From Actinomycetes bacterium (lineage in GTDB: Bacteria > Actinomycetota > UBA4738 > HRBIN12): a DNA stretch of 49,417 nt. Below the pieces are notes generated by a model. It was given only the letters and a program-made list of their open reading frames with translations. It was not told the DNA's origin and made no database searches. The stretch covers positions 1 to 49,417 of the forward strand of contig JAJNBA010000014.1 of assembly GCA_021155985.1 (NCBI GenBank), in the 5' to 3' direction. The translations under genes were made by a program, and so were the position numbers. This document shows, in pieces, positions 41,806-48,641 of this stretch; the stretch's first letter is position 1, and each line of letters begins with the position of its first letter.

Positions 41806-42435
41806 ATGCGTTGCGAGCCTTGGTCGGTGAGGGGTCTCCGTCGGCACCCGCTCCTGGCCACCGTCGCGTTCGTCGTCCTGCTGTTGGTGGGCTTCGTCGC
41901 CGGATGCGCGATCGTGGTGTGGCGTGCCGCCCACCATGACGACGCCTCGGAGATCGAACGAGCGGATGCGATCGTGGTGCTCGGTGCGGCGCAATACGAC
42001 GGGGAGCCCTCGCCGGTGTTCGCGGGCCGCCTGGACCACGCTGCGCTCCTCTACGAGCAAGGAAGGGCGGCGCGGGTGCTCGTTCTCGGAGCGGGGCAAC
42101 CGGGCGACCGGTCCACCGAGGCGGAGGCGGGCCGGGTGTACCTGATGGATCACGGGGTGCCGGCGGAAGCCATCATCCCTGTGCCCCGGGGGCACACGAC
42201 GTTCGAGTCGCTCGAGGCCGCGGTGCCCGTGCTACACGATGGCGGGATGGGCTCCGCGTTCCTCGTCTCGGATCCGTGGCACAACGCCCGCGTGGAGAGG
42301 ATGGCGGGGGACCTGGGGATCGACGGGCACGCCTCGGCGACGTGGCAGTCAGCGGCGACGTCACAGGAGACGCGATTCGAGGGGTACGTCCGCGAGACGT
42401 TCGCGTACCTCTATTACCGGGTGTTCGGCGGATAG
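41806..42435 (+). CDS. YdcF/DUF218 membrane protein
   Basis: The 209-aa protein has one N-terminal membrane segment (about 16-40) and a DUF218 domain: ADAIVVLGAAQYDGEPS, RLDHAALLYEQGRAARVLVLGAG, STEAEAGRVYLMDHGVP and FLVSDPWHNARVERM. Relatives (YdcF, SanA) act in envelope and peptidoglycan homeostasis or vancomycin tolerance. It ends the exported cluster, 6 bases before the convergent H1-like gene. Confidence 0.88.
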   Translation: MRCEPWSVRGLRRHPLLATVAFVVLLLVGFVAGCAIVVWRAAHHDDASEIERADAIVVLGAAQYDGEPSPVFAGRLDHAALLYEQGRAARVLVLGAGQPGDRSTEAEAGRVYLMDHGVPAEAIIPVPRGHTTFESLEAAVPVLHDGGMGSAFLVSDPWHNARVERMAGDLGIDGHASATWQSAATSQETRFEGYVRETFAYLYYRVFGG

Positions 42436-42441
42436 CTCCGA

Positions 42442-42924
42442 CTACCGCTTCTTCTTCGCTGACGTCTTCTTGCGGCTCGCCGGTTTGCGGGCAGTCGTCT
42501 TCTTCCGAGCCGCGGTTTTCCGCGCGGCGGTCTTCGTGCGGCTCGCCGGCTTGCGGGTCGTCGTCTTCTTCCGCGATGGCGACTTCCGCGCGCTCGTCTT
42601 CTTCCGCCCGGTGGTTTTCCTCGCCGTCGTCCTCTTCCGCGCGGGCGACTTCCGGGCGGTGGTCTTCTTCCGGGCGGTGGTCTTCTTCCGACCGGCGGTC
42701 TTCCTCGCCGTCGTCTTCTTCCGACCGGTCGGCTTCCGCGTCGAGCGGCCGCCTGCCTTGGCTGCACGAGCTTTGACGGTGTCGGCAACGTCGTCCGCCT
42801 TGTCGACGACGATCTCCTCCACCGTGTCGACGATGGTCCCGACCACGCTCTGCCCAGCGTCAGTCGCGAGGACCTTCTTCCCGGCCTTCGCGCCCGCCCG
42901 CATCGCCTTCTTCACCACTGCCAT
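42442..42924 (-). CDS. histone H1-like basic protein with repeat tail
   Basis: The 160-aa protein has an N-terminal half (about 1-65: MAVVKKAMRAGAKAGKKVLA, VEEIVVDKADDVADTVKARA) and a C-terminal tail of about 95 residues built from degenerate repeats of ARKTT and GRKKT type. Lys, Arg, Thr and Ala dominate, as in H1-like tails and mycobacterial HupB. It probably binds DNA and condenses the nucleoid; sequence composition is the main evidence. GAAGGAG precedes the ATG. It lies divergent from dgt. Confidence 0.75.
   Translation of the reverse strand: MAVVKKAMRAGAKAGKKVLATDAGQSVVGTIVDTVEEIVVDKADDVADTVKARAAKAGGRSTRKPTGRKKTTARKTAGRKKTTARKKTTARKSPARKRTTARKTTGRKKTSARKSPSRKKTTTRKPASRTKTAARKTAARKKTTARKPASRKKTSAKKKR
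42450..42735 (-). repeat. degenerate short tandem repeats coding the basic tail
   Basis: Within the H1-like gene the DNA repeats a motif around CTTCTTCCG (plus-strand reading) about every 15-30 bases, encoding Lys/Arg/Thr/Ala units. It is translated, not intergenic. Such stretches are prone to expansion and contraction. Confidence 0.6.
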
Positions 42925-43026
42925 CTTCCGCTCCTTCTCATGTGCACTCGCGGACGGTCTACCCCGAGGCACGCATCGCGCAAACATCGGAGCCGCCGCG
43001 CGGGATGAACTGTCGTTCGTCACGGC

Positions 43027-43032
43027 TACCAT
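43027..43032 (+). promoter_or_regulatory. -10 hexamer TACCAT, dgt
   Basis: TACCAT is followed by 6 nt and the dgt GTG at 43039, predicting a leaderless transcript that may continue into dnaG. Confidence 0.6.
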
Positions 43033-43038
43033 GGAGTC

Positions 43039-44049
43039 GTGACGACCCCCCGTGAGCGAACCGAAGAGATCGAACGACAGGTGCTCTCCGAGCGCGCCCA
43101 GCTCGCGTCGGCCACGAAGGGGCGCGAGCGCGACGAGCCGCACGACGATCTCCGCACGGTCTATCAGCGCGACCGCGACCGGATCGTGCACGCCAAGGCG
43201 TTCCGGCGGCTGAAGCACAAGACGCAGGTGTTCCTCTCGCCGCAGGGGGACCATTACCGGGTGCGGCTCACGCACACGCTCGACGTCTCACAGATCGCGC
43301 GGACGGCAGCACGGGCACTCCGGCTGAACGAGGACCTCGCGGAGGCGATCGCCCTCGGCCACGACCTCGGCCACACGCCGTTCGGACACCTGGGGGAGCA
43401 GGCGCTGACGCCGTTCCTCGGCCGGCCGTTCCGGCATTCGGAGCAGTCGTTGCGGGTCGTCGATCACCTCGAGAACGACGGCGAGGGGCTGAACCTCACG
43501 TGGGAGGTGCGAGACGGGATCGTGAACCACCCGTGGTCGATGCCGCCGCCCTCCACGCTCGAGGCGCAGATCGTGCGGTTCGCCGACCGGATCGCGTACC
43601 TGAATCACGACGTGGACGACGCCCTCCGGGCCGGCGTCCTGACGGAGGCCGAGCTGCCGGCTGGGCCGATGAAGGTCCTGGGCGGGTCGCACTCCGCCCG
43701 GATCAACACGCTGGTCTCGGATCTCGTCTCGGCGAGTGAGTACCAACCGGAGGTGCGGCTCACGAAGCAGGTCTTCGCCGCGCTGGACGGGCTCCGCGAC
43801 TTCATGTTCGAGCAGGTCTACCTCCGCGAAGACACCGAGGGAGAGCATGCGCGTGCCACCCGGCTCATCCGGGAGCTGTTCCAGCACTTCCTGGATCACC
43901 CCGAGGACCTTCCCGAGGAGTACCATCGAGCGCCGGGCGACCTCCCGGTTCGTGTGGCCGACTACATCTCCGGCATGACGGACCGGTACGCGATCCGGAC
44001 GTACGAGCAACTGTTCCTTCCCCACGGGTGGCTACACGACCAGGGGTAA
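43039..44049 (+). CDS. dgt: deoxyguanosinetriphosphate triphosphohydrolase-like protein
   Basis: The 336-aa HD-domain protein has YQRDRDRIVHAKAFRRLKHKTQVF, the metal motif LGHDLGHTPFGHLGE and the RLTHTLDVSQIARTAA helix of the dNTPase family. It hydrolyses dNTPs to nucleosides and triphosphate. The gene is next to dnaG, the usual actinobacterial arrangement. The start is GTG. Confidence 0.93.
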   Translation: MTTPRERTEEIERQVLSERAQLASATKGRERDEPHDDLRTVYQRDRDRIVHAKAFRRLKHKTQVFLSPQGDHYRVRLTHTLDVSQIARTAARALRLNEDLAEAIALGHDLGHTPFGHLGEQALTPFLGRPFRHSEQSLRVVDHLENDGEGLNLTWEVRDGIVNHPWSMPPPSTLEAQIVRFADRIAYLNHDVDDALRAGVLTEAELPAGPMKVLGGSHSARINTLVSDLVSASEYQPEVRLTKQVFAALDGLRDFMFEQVYLREDTEGEHARATRLIRELFQHFLDHPEDLPEEYHRAPGDLPVRVADYISGMTDRYAIRTYEQLFLPHGWLHDQG

Positions 44050-44067
44050 GGGCATGGCCAAGAGGGC

Positions 44068-45849
44068 ATGAGCAGGATCAGGCAGGAGGACATCGACGCC
44101 GTCAAGGAACGCACGGACATCGTCGCGCTCGTCTCGCAGTACCTCACGCTGAAGAAGACCGGCCACGACTCGCTCTCGGGCCTGTGTCCGTTCCATCAGG
44201 AGAAGACCGCGTCGTTCAGCGTCTCGCCCGCCAAGGGCGTCTTCTACTGCTTCGGCTGTGGTGAGGGCGGTGACGCGATCAAGTTCCTCCGCCAGCTCGA
44301 GAGCCTGTCCTACGTCGAAGCGATCGAGCGACTGGCGCAGCAGGTGGGGGTCACGTTGCGCTACGAAGGCGACTCAGCGTCCGAGCGTCGCGCGGCGGCG
44401 CGGCGAAACGCGCTGTTCCACGCGAACGAGGAGGCTTCGAAGCTCTACCAACGGATGCTGCTTGACGGACGAGAGGCGGAGGACGCGCGCACCTACGTGA
44501 AGGAGCGTGGGCTGTCGCCCGAGTCCATGGAGTCGTTCGGGCTCGGCTACGCGCCGGGCTATCCGGACTTCCTGCTCCGGCGCCTCGCCCAGGACCTCGG
44601 TCCCGACACGCTGGTCGAGGCCGGGCTCGCCACGAAGGGAGAGGACGGCGTCGTCCGCGACCGGTTCCGGGCGCGGCTGACGTTCCCGGTGCAGGATCTC
44701 CAGGGCAGGTACCTCGGCTTCGGGGCGCGCGTCCTACCCAGCGATGCGCGCGCGTCCGAGCAGGCGAAGTACCTGAACACCGCGGAGACGCCCATCTACA
44801 AGAAGGGCGAGATCCTCTACAACCTTCACAGGGCCCGGCAGGCGGTTGCGAGGTCCGGGCAGGTGTTCGTGGTCGAGGGCTACACGGACGTGATCGGGCT
44901 CGCGCAAGCGGGCATCGAGAACGCGGTCGCAACATGCGGGACGGCCCTGGGAGAAGGGCATTTCCGGCTGCTCTCTCGGTTCGCGCAGCAGGCGGTCTTG
45001 GCGTTCGACTCCGACGAGGCCGGAGCGCGCGCCGCGGAGCGGGCGTTCGGCTACCAGGAGCAGTACCCCGTCCAGGCCGTCGTGATGATCATGCCGGAGG
45101 GCCTGGACCCGGCGGAGTTCGTCGCGAAGCACGGCCCGGACGAGGTCCGGGAGGCGGCCAAGAGCGCTCGCCCGCTGGTGGAGTACATGGTCAGGCGGAC
45201 CGTGGAGCGTCACGACCTGTCCAACGTCGAAGGACAGTCGGGGGCGGTCGCGAGCGCCCTGCCGATCCTCCAGGAGCTGACGGATCCTGTCCGTCGGAGC
45301 GAGTACGGGCATCTGCTGGCCGACCTCACCGGGGTCTCGGAGGACTCCGTGCGGACGGCGCTGGATCGGCGGCTGGGCGGTCATCCCGAGCAGGTCGCGA
45401 AGACGTTGAAGCGGCTGTCCGCGCGGGATCGCGTGGAGCGGGAGATGCTGCGCCTCGTGGTCCGCGATCGCGCGATCTTCGAGGAGTTCGCGCCCCAGCT
45501 CACCGACGATCACGTGCGGACACCGGGCGGGCGGGCGGTGCTCACTGGTCTTCGCGAGCACGCCGGCGACGTGAGCGCGCTGGCTGGTTCCGAGGACCCG
45601 AAGATCGCATCGGCGGTGAGCGCGCTTGCGGTGGAGCCGATCGAGGGCGAGCCCACGACCGAGTACGCGACGCACGTGCTCGCGCGACTGCAGGAGTTCG
45701 TGTTGAAGGCGAAGAGCGACGAGTTGCGCACCCGGTTGCAGAAGCTGAATCCGCAGACGGAAGCTGGCTACGACGATCTCTTCCACGAGCTGGTGGCGGT
45801 CGACGGTGATCTCCGCAGGATCCGACAGGGACTCCTGGACGCCGGTTAA
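44068..45849 (+). CDS. dnaG: DNA primase
   Basis: The 593-aa primase has a CHC2 zinc finger (Cys40, His43, Cys61, Cys64), the catalytic core including the TOPRIM domain (VFVVEGYTDVIGLAQAG and FDSDEAG) and a C-terminal helicase-interaction domain. It makes RNA primers for lagging-strand synthesis. It starts 18 bases after dgt and is followed by sigA, forming the macromolecular-synthesis order dgt-dnaG-rpoD seen in actinobacteria. Confidence 0.96.
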   Translation: MSRIRQEDIDAVKERTDIVALVSQYLTLKKTGHDSLSGLCPFHQEKTASFSVSPAKGVFYCFGCGEGGDAIKFLRQLESLSYVEAIERLAQQVGVTLRYEGDSASERRAAARRNALFHANEEASKLYQRMLLDGREAEDARTYVKERGLSPESMESFGLGYAPGYPDFLLRRLAQDLGPDTLVEAGLATKGEDGVVRDRFRARLTFPVQDLQGRYLGFGARVLPSDARASEQAKYLNTAETPIYKKGEILYNLHRARQAVARSGQVFVVEGYTDVIGLAQAGIENAVATCGTALGEGHFRLLSRFAQQAVLAFDSDEAGARAAERAFGYQEQYPVQAVVMIMPEGLDPAEFVAKHGPDEVREAAKSARPLVEYMVRRTVERHDLSNVEGQSGAVASALPILQELTDPVRRSEYGHLLADLTGVSEDSVRTALDRRLGGHPEQVAKTLKRLSARDRVEREMLRLVVRDRAIFEEFAPQLTDDHVRTPGGRAVLTGLREHAGDVSALAGSEDPKIASAVSALAVEPIEGEPTTEYATHVLARLQEFVLKAKSDELRTRLQKLNPQTEAGYDDLFHELVAVDGDLRRIRQGLLDAG

Positions 45850-45885
45850 GCCGGTCGGTCCGGGTCGGCGCCGCCGCGGGTTCCG

Positions 45886-45891
45886 TACACT
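45886..45891 (+). promoter_or_regulatory. -10 hexamer TACACT, sigA
   Basis: TACACT lies 7 nt before a GTG at 45899 that opens a 10-codon frame ([10 protein letters not shown]) ending in a TGA that overlaps the TTG start of sigA at 45928. The spacing matches the leaderless class. Confidence 0.5.
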
Positions 45892-45898
45892 GTCCTCC

Positions 45899-45931
45899 GT
45901 GCTCCCGACGCAGCTGGAAGACCCCCGTTGA
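45899..45931 (+). CDS. possible leaderless 10-codon leader peptide before sigA
   Basis: The frame starts with the GTG that directly follows the sigA -10 and ends with a TGA at 45929-45931, overlapping the TTG of sigA in another frame. If translated it would couple initiation at the weak TTG to ribosomes ending here. The evidence is position only; the peptide may have no function of its own. Confidence 0.35.
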   Translation: MLPTQLEDPR

Positions 45932-47187
45932 GCGCGGCCCGCGAACCAACGACTGAGACGCAGAGCCTCGACGAGGTCAAGGAACAGCTCGTCGTGCTCG
46001 GCCGCGAACGCGGCTTCGTCACCTCCGGCGACGTCTTCGAGGCGCTCCCCGAGATCACACCCGATCAGGTCGAGGACGTCCTCGCGCAGCTGACGGACCA
46101 CCTCAACACCGAAGGCATCGAGATCATCGAGCTCCCCGGTGACGACACGGACGCCGTGACGCAGATCCGGATCGAGGTGGACGCCCTCAAGGCGCCCACG
46201 AACGATCCGGTCCGCATGTACCTGAAGGAGATCGGGAAGGTCCCCCTGCTGAACGCGCCGCAGGAGGTCGACCTGGCCCGCCGCATCGAGGCCGGGGAGC
46301 TCTGCACCGCGCTCCAGGAGCAGATCGGATCCGATGGCAAGCCCGACCCGAAACAGTTCCGTCTGGCCACGACGCGCGTGTGGGAGATCTGGAACCACCA
46401 GGTGACGGCGTTCGGCAAGGTGGAGGGCATCGGCCGGGACCCGCTCGCCCAGAAGAAGTCCTACCGGCCCAAGACGGACCACGACCTGATCTCCTACCTC
46501 CATCGGGTGGAGCGGGACGGCCAGCTCGCGAAGCGGAAGCTGATCGAGGCGAACCTCCGGCTCGTCGTCTCGATCGCGAAGCGCTACGTGGGCCGGGGGA
46601 TGCTGTTCCTCGACCTGATCCAGGAGGGGAACCTCGGTCTGATCCGGGCCGTGGAGAAGTTCGACCACTCGAAGGGCTTCAAGTTCTCGACGTATGCCAC
46701 GTGGTGGATCCGCCAAGCGATCACGCGCGCGATCGCGGACCAGGCGCGGACGATCCGGATCCCCGTGCACATGGTCGAGACGATCAACAAGCTCGTCCGG
46801 GTGCAGCGGCAGCTGCTGCAGGACCTCGGGCGCGAACCGACGCCCGAGGAGATCGGGAAGGTCATGGGGATCGGCGCGGAGAAGGTCCGGGAGATCCAGA
46901 AGGTGTCCCAGGAGCCGGTGTCCCTGGAGACGCCGATCGGCGAGGAGGAGGACTCGCACCTCGGCGATTTCATCGAGGACTCCGACGCCGTGGTCCCCGT
47001 GGACGCGGCGTCGTTCATCCTGCTGCAGGAGCAGCTCGGCTCGGTCCTCCACACGCTGTCGGAGCGCGAGAAGAAGGTGATCGAGCTCCGGTTCGGTCTG
47101 GCCGACGGCCACGAAGCTCCGGCACCCCTCACGATCGCAGCGACTGCGCGACTACCTCGAGTAGCCCGCATGCGAGTGATCAGGTGA
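45928..47187 (+). CDS. rpoD: primary RNA polymerase sigma factor, region 4.2 lost and frameshifted
   Basis: The protein matches the primary sigma factor through region 1.2 ([17 protein letters not shown], near 92), region 2 ([20 protein letters not shown], then [20 protein letters not shown]), region 3 and region 4.1 ([19 protein letters not shown], ending at base 47112). The expected helix-turn-helix of region 4.2 is absent. The usual final residues ([16 protein letters not shown]) follow at once in another frame (47114-47164), so about 27 codons are missing. The stop at 47187 is out of frame. A functional housekeeping sigma could not look like this, so a sequence error is likely. The start is TTG. 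Confidence 0.88.
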   Translation: MSAAREPTTETQSLDEVKEQLVVLGRERGFVTSGDVFEALPEITPDQVEDVLAQLTDHLNTEGIEIIELPGDDTDAVTQIRIEVDALKAPTNDPVRMYLKEIGKVPLLNAPQEVDLARRIEAGELCTALQEQIGSDGKPDPKQFRLATTRVWEIWNHQVTAFGKVEGIGRDPLAQKKSYRPKTDHDLISYLHRVERDGQLAKRKLIEANLRLVVSIAKRYVGRGMLFLDLIQEGNLGLIRAVEKFDHSKGFKFSTYATWWIRQAITRAIADQARTIRIPVHMVETINKLVRVQRQLLQDLGREPTPEEIGKVMGIGAEKVREIQKVSQEPVSLETPIGEEEDSHLGDFIEDSDAVVPVDAASFILLQEQLGSVLHTLSEREKKVIELRFGLADGHEAPAPLTIAATARLPRVARMRVIR

Positions 47188-47356
47188 GGGCAGTGATCAG
47201 TTCACCGTTCTCGTATACGGAGTTCGTTTGCTGGCCGAGGAACGTCACGGCCACCACGATCACAAGAGCGATCAATGCGATCATGAGGGCGTACTCGACC
47301 GCGGTGGCTCCCTCCTCCGAAGCCATCCGCTCCTTCACTGCAGCGTAGAGTCCCAT
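47180..47356 (-). CDS. Flp/Fap-type prepilin
   Basis: The 58-aa protein contains the Flp prepilin core [19 protein letters not shown], where the peptidase would cut after the Gly, leaving Glu at position +5 and Tyr at +6 of the mature pilin. The tail is short. Flp pilins form thin adhesion pili assembled by Tad machinery, which is not in this window. The ATG has GGGAGG too close; the exact start is uncertain. The gene converges on sigA. Confidence 0.85.
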   Translation of the reverse strand: MGLYAAVKERMASEEGATAVEYALMIALIALVIVVAVTFLGQQTNSVYENGELITALT

Positions 47357-47607
47357 CCTCCCAACGCCTGCCTTTCTCAACCGAGCGCCGAGACGCCTGG
47401 TGCACTCGTGGACCCGAACACCGAGTTGCCCAACGATCCCGGCAGCCCTCCGCCGGCCGGTCGAGCAACGCACTTGTACCACAACGACATCGGCATGTGT
47501 ATCGAAGAGCTTGAGTGGGTCGGGCTCCGTCTTCTGCACGGTCAAGGCGGCCCATCCCGGGGCCGATTGTTCGGTGAGGAGGAGCGCACGCTCGCGCGCT
47601 CGAACGG
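47357..47607. other. 251-bp intergenic region, lower GC than surroundings
   Basis: The region between the first prepilin and the PH-like protein gene is less GC-rich in the middle (for example ACTTGTACCACAACGACATC) and should contain the promoters for the two divergent genes. I see no convincing hexamer or inverted repeat in it. Confidence 0.4.
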
Positions 47608-47967
47608 ATGGCTTCTCTCATCTCGAAGGTCGGAGCGATCGCGCCGCTCGAACCGGGGGAGCGGGTGCTCTGCGCGGCCTATGTCTCGGGCACGAGGTCG
47701 TCCATCGGGGCGGCGCTGATCGCCGTGTCGGATCGCCGGCTCCTCCACGCACCGCGGTCCGCCTTCCACTCTCGCGGAGCGTGGCGCGCGACACGCTTGG
47801 AGGAGATCCGCGTCGAGTCGAGAACGCGGAGGTCCCTGGGACTCGCGGCCGCGCACCAGTTCGAGATCGTCGGTGTCGATGGTTCGGGGATGGCGTTCGA
47901 GCTGGAGAACCGGAAGGACGCGCGGGCGTTCAACGACGCGCTCAGCCGACGTTTGGTCCGAGGCTGA
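47608..47967 (+). CDS. small PH-domain-like protein
   Basis: The 119-aa protein looks like a single bacterial PH-like beta-sandwich followed by a C-terminal helix: VLCAAYVSGTRSSIGAALIA, VSDRRLLHAPR, WRATRLEEIRVES, FEIVGVDGSGMAFELENRKD and ARAFNDALSRRL. No signal or membrane segment is seen. It lies between two Flp prepilin genes that point the other way. The start lacks a good ribosome site. Confidence 0.6.
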   Translation: MASLISKVGAIAPLEPGERVLCAAYVSGTRSSIGAALIAVSDRRLLHAPRSAFHSRGAWRATRLEEIRVESRTRRSLGLAAAHQFEIVGVDGSGMAFELENRKDARAFNDALSRRLVRG

Positions 47968-48008
47968 CCTGGACGAGGCCGAGATCCTTCAGGTCTCGAT
48001 ACCCCGAT

Positions 48009-48236
48009 TCAGGTCGATGAGACGGCCGAACCGACGTCCAGGAACGTCTGGTTCGTCGTCTGTCCGAGGAACATGACGAAGGCGATGACCACCATCGCGA
48101 TCAACGACACCATCAACGCGTACTCGATCGCGGTCGGGCCGTCCTCGGAGCTGAGCTGCACCCGTGCGATGAGCTCTCTCACCTCACGCACCTTCCCGTT
48201 CGCAGAGCCCTTGGGCCCGAGCGCCGGGTCGCCCAT
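48009..48236 (-). CDS. Flp/Fap-type prepilin, second copy
   Basis: The protein contains GPTAIEYALMVSLIAMVVIAF; cleavage after Gly would leave Pro as residue 1, with Glu at +5 and Tyr at +6. Pro at +1 is unusual for the family. The ATG at 48236 gives 75 aa; ATG at 48272 gives 87 aa. The leader is longer and more basic than in the first copy. Paired with the 47180-47356 gene, it suggests two pilin subunits. Confidence 0.78.
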   Translation of the reverse strand: MGDPALGPKGSANGKVREVRELIARVQLSSEDGPTAIEYALMVSLIAMVVIAFVMFLGQTTNQTFLDVGSAVSST

Positions 48237-48351
48237 CCCCTGAAGAAGATCCTCGCCGCTCGATGACAGCATCGGCCGCAAGGCTTCTCCCGCTGGAGTC
48301 AGCCCGCTGGGGGGTTGATGCGACCTACACGACGCCGGCGGAGGTCGTGGG

Positions 48352-48615
48352 TCAGTTCCAGGCGGCGGCGTCGTCCTCGCCGAGGCGCTCGCGGATCTCG
48401 CCGCGCAGCCGCCGGATCGCATCGAGGCTCTTGCCCGTGGCCGCGTCGGTCAGCCGCTGGACCTGGGTCGAGACCAGCCGCAGCGCCGGACGCTGCTCGC
48501 TCCTCCCCCGCTGCGGGCCATGGAGGACCTCCGGGTCGTCCTCACGGAGCTTGGCGGCAACCTTGAGGCCGATCATCACGCCGGCGATGAGGAGGAACAG
48601 GGATCGAAGTCTCAT
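48352..48615 (-). CDS. small membrane-anchored protein
   Basis: The 87-aa product has one N-terminal hydrophobic segment (MRLRSLFLLIAGVMIGLKVA) followed by a charged cytoplasmic-looking tail (LDAIRRLRGEIRERLGEDD). No family is recognised. The TAGGGT hexamer lies 7 nt before the ATG, in the middle of a perfect 10-bp palindrome, and the aldolase gene ends at the same place. Confidence 0.6.
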   Translation of the reverse strand: MRLRSLFLLIAGVMIGLKVAAKLREDDPEVLHGPQRGRSEQRPALRLVSTQVQRLTDAATGKSLDAIRRLRGEIRERLGEDDAAAWN

Positions 48616-48641
48616 GAGCGACACCCTACCCGGTGTCGCTC
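48616..48641 (-). promoter_or_regulatory. perfect 10-bp palindrome at promoter/stop junction
   Basis: GAGCGACACC (48616-48625) and GGTGTCGCTC (48632-48641) are exact inverted repeats with a 6-nt spacer. The downstream aldolase stop (TAG, 48626-48628) and the TAGGGT -10 of the small membrane gene (48623-48628) lie in the centre, and the next ATG abuts it. It could be an operator, a hairpin that ends the aldolase transcript, or both. No T-run is present. Confidence 0.5.

Noticed and set aside
42450-42735. Short repeats in this stretch as a CRISPR-like array.
   Set aside because: The repeats are short, degenerate, without unique spacers, and encode the basic tail of a protein.
47113-47187. The C-terminal tail of the sigma factor as a natural variant.
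   Set aside because: The normal terminal sequence is found at once in another frame, so the tail after base 47112 is a frameshift product.
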